A stretch of 64,000 nucleotides of DNA. Source: Planctomycetota bacterium. GTDB lineage: Bacteria; Planctomycetota; Phycisphaerae; Phycisphaerales; UBA1924. The stretch covers positions 248,001-312,000 of the forward strand of contig JAFEBO010000003.1 in the NCBI GenBank assembly GCA_018242625.1, read 5' to 3'. Under the pieces are notes generated by a model that was not told where the DNA came from, ran no database searches, and worked only from the letters and a program-made list of their open reading frames with translations. The position numbers and the translations under genes are program-made. Positions 36,573 through 46,926 of the stretch are shown one piece after another; within the stretch, counting starts at the first letter, position 1, and every line of letters starts with the position of its first letter.

Positions 36573-37129
36573 TTTTCCAACCTCCCACCGGCACCGTTCT
36601 CGGAAAGCTTCGCCTACTGGGCGGGCCTCCCGCAGGTCCCGGGGCGGCGAAGCCTCGGGCGGCGCGGTAGTGAACGCGGTCCTGAATGTCCTCCGGAACC
36701 GTCTGGCCCGGGTCGAGATTCTAGGCGGCTCCCCGGTAGCCCGGCCCACCCCTACTTTCCCCTTTTTTGCGTCCCAAACTCTGCCAAGCTGGCAGATGGG
36801 AGGCGAAAACGACATCTGCTTCTGGGCGGAGGGCTCGGCGTTGCCTCAATCCCGGGCCGGCATCCAACTTCTTCCGAACGGCACGGCTTGTGCAGACGAT
36901 ACAAGCGGTGCCGGCCGCGGCGGTTTTTCGCAAAGCGGCAAGAACGGCGCGTTGGCCGGGCCCTTCCAGCCACCGTAAGTGTTTGATCTACAGACCCTTC
37001 TGTTCCTTCATGGCAGTTTGAATCCGAAGATGCACCGTTTTAAGCCCCGGTCTGCGGCGTTGCCTAAGCCGGGGGCCCGTACGGTGCGAATATAAAGGAG
37101 AAGATTCCCCTTCTCCGGGAGTGCCAGAG
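36573..37129. other. Divergent intergenic region, rplK / clpC
   Basis: 557 bases that must hold promoters and leaders for the ribosomal operon (minus) and clpC (plus). A 6-bp inverted repeat (CTGCCA-AGC-TGGCAG, 36781-36795) was seen, plus a hairpin next to the clpC start. No tRNA, secE or nusG was found. Open frames here have no ribosome site or recognisable product. An L1 operator is plausible in the rplK leader but was not identified. Confidence 0.5.
37097..37121 (+). promoter_or_regulatory. Hairpin abutting the clpC ribosome site
   Basis: GGAGAAG (37097-37103) and CTTCTCC (37110-37116) form a 7-bp stem with a 6-base loop. The clpC ribosome site GGGAG (37117-37121) begins at the next base. 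The hairpin could influence translation of this stress-linked chaperone, or be chance. Confidence 0.35.
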
Positions 37130-39727
<2,598 letters not shown>

Positions 39728-39754
39728 GGCCGGCTCTCCACGAAGTTCTCAACG

Positions 39755-39787
39755 CAGCCCCGGTTCCAAGCCGGGGCTGTTTCTTTT
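39755..39787 (+). terminator. Rho-independent terminator of clpC
   Basis: CAGCCCCGG (39755-39763) and CCGGGGCTG (39771-39779) form a 9-bp stem with a 7-base loop, followed by TTTCTTTT. It separates clpC from the dehydrogenase gene. Confidence 0.92.
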
Positions 39788-39804
39788 CACATACGCTTTG
39801 CGGC

Positions 39805-40749
39805 ATGAACAAGCCGCTCGTTCTTCAGACCGAGGATCTCGATGAAGGCCCCGCTCGGTGGCTTGGCGAGCGGTGCGAACTCGTGCCCTGCGGCGTCTCG
39901 GACAAAGGATTTGATCTTCTTCTCTCCACCGCGCGGGCGCTCCTGGTGCGGACGTACACGCGCGTCGACGCGGCAATGGTCTCCAGGGCGCCGAACCTGA
40001 AGGTGGTCGGGCGCGCGGGCGTGGGGCTGGACAACGTCGACCTCGAGGCGTGCAGGGCCCGGGGCGTGCGGGTGGTTTACACGCCGGACGCGAATTCCGA
40101 GGCGGTCGTCGAGTACGTGTGGAAGATGCTCCTCGATGCGCTGCGCCCCCACCGTTACCTGAGCGAGGCCTTGGACGACAAGTCCTGGAGTAAAACCCGC
40201 AAGGCGATGCGTGCCCCGCGCGAACTCAACCAGATGACGCTGGGCATTCTGGGCCTGGGACGGATCGGCAAGCGGATGGCGCGGGTGGGAACCGCGCTCG
40301 GCATGCGCGTGCTGTATCACGATCTGCTCGAGATGGCGCCGGAGGTTCGCTTCGGCGCGGTCGCCGTGGGCCGCGACGAACTGCTGCGCACCAGCGACAT
40401 CCTGACGGTCCACGTCGACGGGCGTCCCTCCAACCGGCACCTGCTGGGCCGCGGCGCTTTCGACCTGCTGAAGCCGGACGCGATTTTTGTGAACGCCGCC
40501 CGAGGCTTCCTCGTGGACAACGCAGCGTGCGCCGAGTTCTTCTCCGCTCATCCGGCGGCACTCGCCCTGCTCGATGTGCACGACCCGGAACCCTTCGGAC
40601 CCTCGTACCCGCTTCTGGGCATACCCAACATCCGGCTTTCGCCCCATCTTGCCGCGGCGACCGCACGCGCCCAGGAGAACATGTCCTGGGTGGTGCGTGA
40701 CATCTGGCGGGTTTTGAGCGGCGAACCGGCGGAATTTGCCGCTGTCTGA
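39805..40749 (+). CDS. D-isomer 2-hydroxyacid dehydrogenase family protein
   Basis: A 314-residue NAD-dependent dehydrogenase. The cofactor site is LGILGLGRIGKRMARVGTALGMRVLYHD. Catalytic residues are Arg in VHVDGRPSN, Glu in DVHDPEPFG and His in LSPHLAAAT. The length matches short 3-phosphoglycerate dehydrogenase or glyoxylate reductase-like enzymes; no ACT domain follows. The substrate could be 3-phosphoglycerate (serine synthesis) or another 2-hydroxyacid. No other serine gene is adjacent, so no gene symbol is given. No strong ribosome site precedes the ATG. Confidence 0.85.
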   Translation: MNKPLVLQTEDLDEGPARWLGERCELVPCGVSDKGFDLLLSTARALLVRTYTRVDAAMVSRAPNLKVVGRAGVGLDNVDLEACRARGVRVVYTPDANSEAVVEYVWKMLLDALRPHRYLSEALDDKSWSKTRKAMRAPRELNQMTLGILGLGRIGKRMARVGTALGMRVLYHDLLEMAPEVRFGAVAVGRDELLRTSDILTVHVDGRPSNRHLLGRGAFDLLKPDAIFVNAARGFLVDNAACAEFFSAHPAALALLDVHDPEPFGPSYPLLGIPNIRLSPHLAAATARAQENMSWVVRDIWRVLSGEPAEFAAV

Positions 40750-40803
40750 TGGAAGGACCCCGCGGACAGGGCGGAGGCTCAAATCCCGCTACACTCGCGA
40801 CCC

Positions 40804-42552
40804 ATGCAGCGCTTCCGACGCCAATTCTGGCAGTACTTCCTGCTCGTCTCGACGCTGGGAATCCTTTTCCTGCTTTTGGTGTATCCGATTGTTCTGACGG
40901 TGGCGGGAGCGTTTGAAAAGGTGCCGGGCGGCGGGCTTTCCGGAACGGGGAAACTGTTCTCGAATTTCACGCTGGATCACTTCCACCTGATCTTCCAGAA
41001 CCCGAACTTCTATCGCGGCCTGATCAATTCGACACTCCTGGCGATTACCACGACGACCGTTGCGACGGCGATCGCGCTGCCTCTGGCGCTTCTGGCCTCG
41101 AGCTACAAGTTCCCGGGCAAGGCGTTCTTCAACGCGGCGGTGCTGGTGCCGATGATCCTGCCGCCGTTTGTCGGGGCGATCGGAGTCCGGGCGATCCTGG
41201 GGCGGGAGGGCGCGTTCAACGCTCTGTTCGGAACGCACTTTGACGTGCTGGGCACGGCCAAGTTCTGGGGCGTGGTGGGAGTGCAGGCCTTTTCACTCTT
41301 TCCGATCGTCTTCCTGAACGCGACGGCGTCGCTGGCGAATCTGGACCCGGCGCTCGACGAGGCAGCGGAAAACCTGGGCGCCGGGTGGTGGAAACGGCTC
41401 TTCCGGATCACACTGCCGCTCGTGCGCCCGGGGATCTTCGCGGGAGCGACGATCGTTTTCATCTGGGCCTTTACGGAACTCGGCACGCCGCTGATGTTCG
41501 ACTATTACTCGGTCACGAGCGTGCAGATTTACTACGGCCTCAAGCAGGTCGAGACCAGCGCCGAGCCGTACGCGCTCACTCTGATCATGCTGGTGACAGC
41601 TGTCGGCATGTATGTTCTCGGGAAATATTTCTTCGGCCGCGCGGGCTACGCCATGTACAGCAAGGCGAGCCGTGCAGGGGGCGAGAAGGAACTGACGGGA
41701 TTCGCGGGGTGGGCGGCGGCCGGCACCTTTGCCGTCGTATTTCTCCTTGCGATCCTCCCTCACGTCGGCGTTGTTCTCACCAGCTTTACCGCACCGGGTC
41801 AGTGGTACGACAGCGTGCTCCCCAAGGCTTTTACGGTCTCGCATTACCGCGAGGCGCTGACTGCCCGCGAGTCGTTCGGAGCAATCACCAATTCGCTCAA
41901 GCTCTCGATCGCGGCGATGATCATCGCGATGGGCGCGGGCGTGGTGATCGCGTACGTGATCGTCCGGACACAGGTCAAGGGCCGGGCGCTCCTGGACGCT
42001 CTGTGCATGCTGCCGCTTGCGGTTCCCGGGCTGGTGATGGCGTTTGGGTATGTCGCGATGAGCCTGCGGTGGCCGTTCGGGAAAGATGGACCCCTGGGCG
42101 ACTTTGTGAGCGTTCTCTCCGCCAATCCGAGCCCGGTGCCGCTTCTGGTTGCGGCGTATGCAATTCGCCGCCTGCCCTACATCGTGCGATCGACCGTCGC
42201 GGGCCTTGAACAGACGAGCGGCGAGCTCGAAGAGGCGGCGATGAACCTCGGTGCGTCGCGCCTGACGGCCGTCCGGCGTGTGATCGTGCCGCTCATCATG
42301 GCGAACATCATCGCGGGGGGGATGCTGGTTTTCAGCTTCTCGATGCTCGAGGTGTCCGTTTCGATGCTGCTGGCGCAGCAGAAGAGCCAGTATCCGCTGA
42401 CACAGGCCATCTTCGCGTTTACCGAGCGTCTGGGCGATGGCGTTTACATCGCGAGCGCTATGGGCGTGTGGGGGATGGCGCTGCTCACGGTGACGCTGTT
42501 TGGGGCGTCGGCGCTGCTTGGGAAGAAGCTGGGTTCGATTTTCCGGGTGTAG
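40804..42552 (+). CDS. Fused ABC permease, iron(III)/thiamine type
   Basis: A 582-residue inner-membrane protein containing two permease domains in one chain, as in FbpB or ThiP. Each half has an EAA-type loop for ATPase contact: EAAENLGAGWWKRLFRITLPLVRPG in the first and EEAAMNLGASRLTAVRRVIVPLIMA in the second. About 12 transmembrane helices. Substrate may be ferric iron, thiamine, putrescine or similar. Neither the ATPase nor the binding protein is nearby, so the rest of the transporter must be elsewhere. Its 3' end overlaps that of the convergent GT87 gene by 68 bases. Confidence 0.85.
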   Translation: MQRFRRQFWQYFLLVSTLGILFLLLVYPIVLTVAGAFEKVPGGGLSGTGKLFSNFTLDHFHLIFQNPNFYRGLINSTLLAITTTTVATAIALPLALLASSYKFPGKAFFNAAVLVPMILPPFVGAIGVRAILGREGAFNALFGTHFDVLGTAKFWGVVGVQAFSLFPIVFLNATASLANLDPALDEAAENLGAGWWKRLFRITLPLVRPGIFAGATIVFIWAFTELGTPLMFDYYSVTSVQIYYGLKQVETSAEPYALTLIMLVTAVGMYVLGKYFFGRAGYAMYSKASRAGGEKELTGFAGWAAAGTFAVVFLLAILPHVGVVLTSFTAPGQWYDSVLPKAFTVSHYREALTARESFGAITNSLKLSIAAMIIAMGAGVVIAYVIVRTQVKGRALLDALCMLPLAVPGLVMAFGYVAMSLRWPFGKDGPLGDFVSVLSANPSPVPLLVAAYAIRRLPYIVRSTVAGLEQTSGELEEAAMNLGASRLTAVRRVIVPLIMANIIAGGMLVFSFSMLEVSVSMLLAQQKSQYPLTQAIFAFTERLGDGVYIASAMGVWGMALLTVTLFGASALLGKKLGSIFRV

Positions 42553-43855
42553 TGCCCTCCTCGCGGAGCACCGCGCCTAGCGCAAAGAGCCACCCGACAA
42601 CCATGGAGAGGCAGATGCCGCCCGAGTTGTGCCACGCCCGGATCAACGCGGGTGCTGTGCCGGCTGGAGGAAGTATCAGCCCCAGCCACCAGATAGTGAT
42701 TCCCGCGAGGGCAAGGAGGCGGGTCCGGGTCTGCGAAGCGGAAACGAGCGGCGCCGCCAGCAGCATCCCGAGCGGCAACGCCTGAACAAAGTGGCGTGTA
42801 TTGGTCTGGGGTGAGAAAGCCAGCGCCACGACGATGAGCCCGATGAACTCAACGAGGACGAGCCGGGGTCGACTCCTTTCCGCCGCGCCGAACCGGCCCC
42901 GCCACATCGGCTGACCGCTGCGGTGATAGAGAATCCACGCGGCCACGAAGACCGCCGCCAGTGCAGCAGCCGAGAGCACCGGAGCGAGTTGCGGCTTGCC
43001 CATTGCATCCGCGGCCCGCACCATCGCCGTCGATACAGAGACTCCAAAGTCGCGTGTGGACATCACGCGGGCCTCGCCGGCAATCGGCGTCCCGGGCGCT
43101 GACGAACTGACGAGTCCGCCCACGGCACCCTGCCAGATGGACAGGTTCCGATCCCAGCCGATGAAAACGGCGGGGAGCACGGCCCAGAACAGAAATCCGC
43201 CCAGAAAAGCCGCGGCGTCTTTCCATCGGCCCCGGATCAGGAAGTAGGGCAGCGTGATTGCCGTGATGTACTTGATGTTTGCCGCAAGGCTGAGGCCGAG
43301 CCCGCCCCGGAGCGGATGGCTGCCGATCGCCCACAATCCGACCGACCAGCACGCGAGCATGAGCATGTTGGTCTGCTGCATGCGCATATCGCTGATGATC
43401 TTGTCGGAGAGAATCGCGAGGGCGATCAACGCGATGACCGGAGCCAGGTTCTTTGAAAGCCCGAGGCGTGCGGCAACGACCCGGCTGCCGAGCCAGGCGG
43501 ACGCTCCCAGCAGGAGCCCGTTCAGAAGCACCCAAGCCGTGGCTGCCGCGGGCATACCCAGATGCACAAGCGGCATGAGGAGCGTCGCCAGGAGCGGGGG
43601 GTAGATGTACCCAAGATCGCCCGCAGCAAAAATGTCGTTCCCGCGAACGAGAGCCTCAGCCCCCGCGAAGAACTCGTAGAAATCTCGGAACCTGCGTGTT
43701 GGCTCGCCGGGAGAATCGTGCAGCCGTATTGTGGAGTAAACGGACCACCCGACGATCGCGCAGCATGCGGCGGTAGAGACCACGCGGGCAGTGCGGCATG
43801 CAAGCCAGCGCGCAGGCCAGGGGGAGGCCTCGCTTGTTGGATCCGTCCCGGTCAC
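42485..43855 (-). CDS. GT87 family (DUF2029) polytopic membrane protein
   Basis: A 456-residue protein with about 10 transmembrane helices. The first periplasmic loop RRFRDFYEFFAGAEALVRGNDIFAAGDLGYIYPPLLA carries the family-type Asp/Tyr motif of GT87 mannosyltransferases (PimE-like), which use polyprenyl-phosphate mannose. The rest is mostly hydrophobic. It starts with GTG 3 bases after the stop of the upstream FKBP gene, so it is in the same transcript. Its acceptor is unknown. The last 22 codons overlap the convergent permease gene. Confidence 0.7.
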   Translation of the reverse strand: MTGTDPTSEASPWPARWLACRTARVVSTAACCAIVGWSVYSTIRLHDSPGEPTRRFRDFYEFFAGAEALVRGNDIFAAGDLGYIYPPLLATLLMPLVHLGMPAAATAWVLLNGLLLGASAWLGSRVVAARLGLSKNLAPVIALIALAILSDKIISDMRMQQTNMLMLACWSVGLWAIGSHPLRGGLGLSLAANIKYITAITLPYFLIRGRWKDAAAFLGGFLFWAVLPAVFIGWDRNLSIWQGAVGGLVSSSAPGTPIAGEARVMSTRDFGVSVSTAMVRAADAMGKPQLAPVLSAAALAAVFVAAWILYHRSGQPMWRGRFGAAERSRPRLVLVEFIGLIVVALAFSPQTNTRHFVQALPLGMLLAAPLVSASQTRTRLLALAGITIWWLGLILPPAGTAPALIRAWHNSGGICLSMVVGWLFALGAVLREEGTTPGKSNPASSQAAPTPQTASP

Positions 43856-43858
43856 GCT

Positions 43859-44191
43859 CTATTGAACGCCGACCAGTTCGATCTCGAAGACCAGATCGGC
43901 CTTGGGCGGGATGTCGGGCGGGGCGCCGGCAGCGCCATACGCGAGGGCCCACGGGATCGTGAGCTTGCGTTTGCCCCCCACTTTCATGCCCGGGATTCCT
44001 TCCTGCCAACCCTTGATGAGGTCCTCGAGCGGGAATTCGACCGGATCGGAGCCCCGGGTCGAGTCGAAAACCTTGCCGTTTGATTTCAGCATGCCGTGGT
44101 AGTGGACGGTGACGATCGACTCCAGCTCGGCCTGGTCTCCCTTGCCGACCGTGATCTCCTCGATGACGACGCCGCCGGGGGTAGTGGGCAT
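43859..44191 (-). CDS. FKBP-type peptidyl-prolyl isomerase (short)
   Basis: A 110-residue single-domain FKBP. Features: VTVHYHGMLKSNGKVFDSTRG, FPLEDLIKGWQEGIPGMKVGGKRKLTIPWALAYG and DLVFEIELVGV, the classic FKBP12-like pattern; the active-site Trp-Gln-Glu-Gly is intact. It catalyses cis-trans isomerisation of Xaa-Pro bonds. It has no signal peptide, so it is cytoplasmic. It lies 29 bases after the lipoprotein FKBP gene and 3 bases before the GT87 gene. Confidence 0.92.
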   Translation of the reverse strand: MPTTPGGVVIEEITVGKGDQAELESIVTVHYHGMLKSNGKVFDSTRGSDPVEFPLEDLIKGWQEGIPGMKVGGKRKLTIPWALAYGAAGAPPDIPPKADLVFEIELVGVQ

Positions 44192-44220
44192 GTGTGGGTC
44201 CTGCGTAAAAAAAGCGGGGC

Positions 44221-45042
44221 TTACTTGGAGGGCTCGGAAATCTGGATGAGCTCGATGATGAAAATAAGGTCGCTCTTGGGAGGCACAACCGGCGGGCGGC
44301 CGGCATCTCCGTAGGCGAGCTGATAGGGGATCGTGAGGCGGCGGATCCCGCCCACCTTCATGCCGGGCACGCCTTCCTGCCAGCCCTTGATGAGGCGATT
44401 CAAGGGAAAGGTGGCGGGCTGCTTGGCGCGAGTGGTGTCGACAAGATCCCCGTTGCTCTTGAGGGTGCCGTGATAGTTGATTGTGACCGTTGCGCCGGTC
44501 TTGCATTCGGCGCCGTCGCCCATGCGGAGCTCTTCGATCACGAGCCCGTCATCGAGCTTCTTTGTACCGAGCGCGGGGGAGGCGTCGCAGTTGAGGAAGG
44601 TCACGGGCGTTTTCACTTCGGGCTTGGGCGCCGCCTTGGTGTCGGGCGCTGCTTTGCTTTCGGGCGCTGGCTCCGCCTTGGCCTGGGGCTTGGCGTCGGC
44701 TTTCGGCGCGGCGGCCGCGGGCTGAGCGGCGGGCTGAGGTGCGGGTGAGGCGGCGGGCTGCGTTGAAGCCGCGCCGGCCGGTGTCCCGGCGGGCGCGGAA
44801 TCCTGGTTCTTGGGCTGCGCCTGCTGGCGCATCTGAGCGTCGATCTGGCGCTCTTCCATTCGGCTGTCGGCGGCCTGAACGCGGGGAGCTTCGGCGTCGG
44901 CCATCTGTTCTTCGACGGCCCCGGAGTCTCCGTTTTCATTGGGTCGATCGCCGGGCGTGACCTGCGATCCGTCGGAGTTGCAACCGGCGATGAGGAGTAC
45001 AGAAAGGAGCAATCCTGGAACCACAAGCTTTCGTTTATCCAT
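44221..45042 (-). CDS. FKBP-type peptidyl-prolyl isomerase lipoprotein
   Basis: A 273-residue exported FKBP. The signal ends in a lipobox LLIAGC near residue 21. A long linker rich in Gln/Ala/Pro/Lys/Glu runs to about residue 145, then the FKBP domain follows (VTINYHGTLKSNGDLVDTT, LIKGWQEGVPGMKVGGIRRLTIPYQLAYG, DLIFIIELI). The domain is close to that of the next gene, so the two arose by duplication, one cytoplasmic and one lipid-anchored. The ATG at 45042 has GAAGGG upstream. The linker probably spans the periplasm. Confidence 0.92.
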   Translation of the reverse strand: MDKRKLVVPGLLLSVLLIAGCNSDGSQVTPGDRPNENGDSGAVEEQMADAEAPRVQAADSRMEERQIDAQMRQQAQPKNQDSAPAGTPAGAASTQPAASPAPQPAAQPAAAAPKADAKPQAKAEPAPESKAAPDTKAAPKPEVKTPVTFLNCDASPALGTKKLDDGLVIEELRMGDGAECKTGATVTINYHGTLKSNGDLVDTTRAKQPATFPLNRLIKGWQEGVPGMKVGGIRRLTIPYQLAYGDAGRPPVVPPKSDLIFIIELIQISEPSK

Positions 45043-45318
45043 ATGTGTCCCTTCTTCTGCGCGGGGCTTCATTCTGCCGCTCGCGGAAGACGCGCCTCGA
45101 CAGTGCGGCGGACCCCGATTCCTGCCGCTCCCTCATGCTAGCAGGAAAATTTGCCCGTGGGGCTGCCCGGACCCCCCGTCACAGACGCTACGGACGGCAC
45201 GGCTTCACTCGCCGGGCGGCTATTCAGCAGGATCGGCAGACCCGGCGCGCCCCCTCATCCGATATCGCTTGGAATAGTCTGAGCGGGTTTGCGCGGCCCG
45301 CTTCAGGGGTGACATCGC

Positions 45319-45831
45319 ATGCATCGCCTTGTGAACATTGTCGCGATCATGACTTTCCTGGTAGGGGTTGCGGTCGTTGGCGGCTGGCAGTACGAGCGTC
45401 TCCTCACCGGGGGGAAAGCTTCGAGTCTGCAGGAGGCCACCGTGCGCCTCAAGCGCGAGGTCGATCGGCGTGCGGCGATGGTTGAAACCGAGAAAACCGC
45501 CGAGGGATGGCCCCGGAAGGTGGATGCGGCATGGTTTGGTGACGCGCCGCCGCGCAATACATGGGTAACGGGCGGTCGACCCTGGCTGGAGATCGCATCT
45601 GCGGAGCAGGCGTCGCTCACAGACCCTGTGATGCGCGCCGTGGATGACCGGGTCGGCGCAGAGCTGGCGGAATTCTGGTACAACCCGGCGAACGGATCGG
45701 TTCGTGCGCGTGTGCCTTGCGGCGCGAGTGATCGCGAGACGCTGAGGTTGTACAACCGCGTGAACGGTTCATCGCTTGAGTCGCTGTTCGAGAGTCCAAA
45801 GTGGCGGAGCGCGAGCGCAACCGACAGGTAA
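45319..45831 (+). CDS. Hypothetical protein with N-terminal membrane anchor
   Basis: A 170-residue protein with one N-terminal transmembrane helix (about residues 3-22), a helical charged stretch (QEATVRLKREVDRRAAMVETEK) and a compact C-terminal domain. The segment FWYNPANGSVRARVP resembles the end of some planctomycetal pseudopilin-like proteins, but no pilin cleavage motif is clear, so the family is left open. AGGGGTG lies before the ATG. It is divergent from the FKBP lipoprotein gene. Confidence 0.65.
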   Translation: MHRLVNIVAIMTFLVGVAVVGGWQYERLLTGGKASSLQEATVRLKREVDRRAAMVETEKTAEGWPRKVDAAWFGDAPPRNTWVTGGRPWLEIASAEQASLTDPVMRAVDDRVGAELAEFWYNPANGSVRARVPCGASDRETLRLYNRVNGSSLESLFESPKWRSASATDR

Positions 45832-45994
45832 TCCGCGCGCTCGATGTGGAAAACTTTCCGCGACTTGAGATTTTGACTTGCACACTCAAGAGAAAGTTGT
45901 CACACTTCCGATAATCCAACGTGCGTCGGTTCGGCTTCGTCGCGATTCCGGACCGTCAAGGCGCACGCAGTCACTGATTGAGGAGATCTCTCTC

Positions 45995-46048
45995 ATGGCC
46001 AAGAAGAAAGCAAAGAAGAAGGGCAAGAAGAAATCCAAGCGGCGCTAA
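45995..46048 (+). CDS. Tiny lysine-rich protein (17 residues)
   Basis: The sequence is MAKKKAKKKGKKKSKRR, with 10 Lys and 2 Arg in 17 residues. AGGAGA at 45981-45986 sits 8 bases before the ATG, ideal spacing, and the frame ends in TAA. It lies alone in a roughly 500-base gap and is followed by three consecutive hairpins, the last with a T run. Such a peptide could bind rRNA or DNA, like the small basic Thx ribosomal peptide or histone H1-like tails, but it is not related to either by sequence. Alternatively it is a short translated leader of a structured RNA. Not recognised as a family. Confidence 0.55.
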   Translation: MAKKKAKKKGKKKSKRR

Positions 46049-46153
46049 CGCGCCGTTGGTGGAACCGGTTTCTCCCTGGCGAGAGGAATCAGGGGAGGCA
46101 CGCGGCGGTTCCCTTCAAATAGCCGCGATGCATTGAACCCTCTCGCAGTCGCC

Positions 46154-46264
46154 CGCGTGTTTCACGCGAGGCCGAGGCCGGAACGACCGGCCAAATGTTT
46201 CTGATCGAATTCTCTAAAAATCGCGAACGTCCACGGGGCCGCATTGCGGCCCCGCTGACGTTTT
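46154..46264 (+). ncRNA. Candidate structured RNA tail or terminator array
   Basis: Three hairpins in 110 bases: CGCGTG-TTT-CACGCG (46154-46168), GGCCGG-AACGA-CCGGCC (46176-46192), and CGGGGCCGC-ATT-GCGGCCCCG (46234-46254). The last is flanked by AACGT/ACGTT (46226-46230 and 46258-46262) and ends in TTTT. The last hairpin alone would work as a terminator. Whether the whole is a small RNA or a 3' UTR of the 17-residue ORF is unresolved. Confidence 0.4.
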
Positions 46265-46335
46265 GGAGATCGTGCAAAAACCCCTTATTTCAAGGTCAAT
46301 TTGCCCCGGAAGCCCCGCGGGCACACAATCCACCG

Positions 46336-46926
46336 GTGAGCGATTCTTCTACACAATCCGCCGAGCAGATGGTGCGGCAACACTATCGCGGAGTGCTGCT
46401 CGCCGACGACACGGTCCTCCCGCGGAACTATGTCATCGACGGCGCGACCGGCCGCCTGGTGATCTCGATCGCCGCGCTCGAGTGCGATTCGTATGTGATG
46501 CACATACCCGACGAGCGCCACGACGCGCTGCAACTGATGGTGGAGCCGGCCTGGCTTGATTCGGCTCGCGACGGCGCCTGCGACCGGCTGCTCATCTATC
46601 ACCAGCGCGCCGAAACTCCGCGGTTCGCGGCGCTCGAGATCGTCGACTCGAAGTGGAGCGGGCCGCTCGATCACGGTCTGTCGCTGATCAATCGGCTGCG
46701 GATCGAAGAACCGCGCCTGTGCCGGACCCTCAACCAGGACCAAGGCCGGCTCGGCGCGATCGTGCAGCGCCGGCTCGGTCGCACCGTCATCGAGCCCCGC
46801 GCGGTCGGGGTTGATCAGCTCGGCATCGATATCCGTACACGGACGGGAATCGTGCGCATGCCCTTTGATGCGCAACTTCATGCTGATCAAGCAATTGCAG
46901 CGATCAACGACTGGATGGCAGCGTGA
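46336..46926 (+). CDS. Split-barrel flavin/heme-binding-like protein with DUF2470-like end
   Basis: A 196-residue protein. The middle reads like a PNPOx-type split barrel (VISIAALECDSYVMHIPDERHDALQLMVEP, LLIYHQRAETPRFAALEI), a fold that binds FMN or heme. The C-terminal 40 residues, VGVDQLGIDIRTRTGIVRMPFDAQLHADQAI, resemble DUF2470 found after such barrels in HugZ-like proteins. The assignment is by pattern only. GTG 46336 is preferred because a terminator ends at about 46264, inside the longer open frame that starts at 46195. The stop overlaps the start of the amidohydrolase gene (TGATG), so the two are translationally coupled. Confidence 0.45.
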   Translation: MSDSSTQSAEQMVRQHYRGVLLADDTVLPRNYVIDGATGRLVISIAALECDSYVMHIPDERHDALQLMVEPAWLDSARDGACDRLLIYHQRAETPRFAALEIVDSKWSGPLDHGLSLINRLRIEEPRLCRTLNQDQGRLGAIVQRRLGRTVIEPRAVGVDQLGIDIRTRTGIVRMPFDAQLHADQAIAAINDWMAA

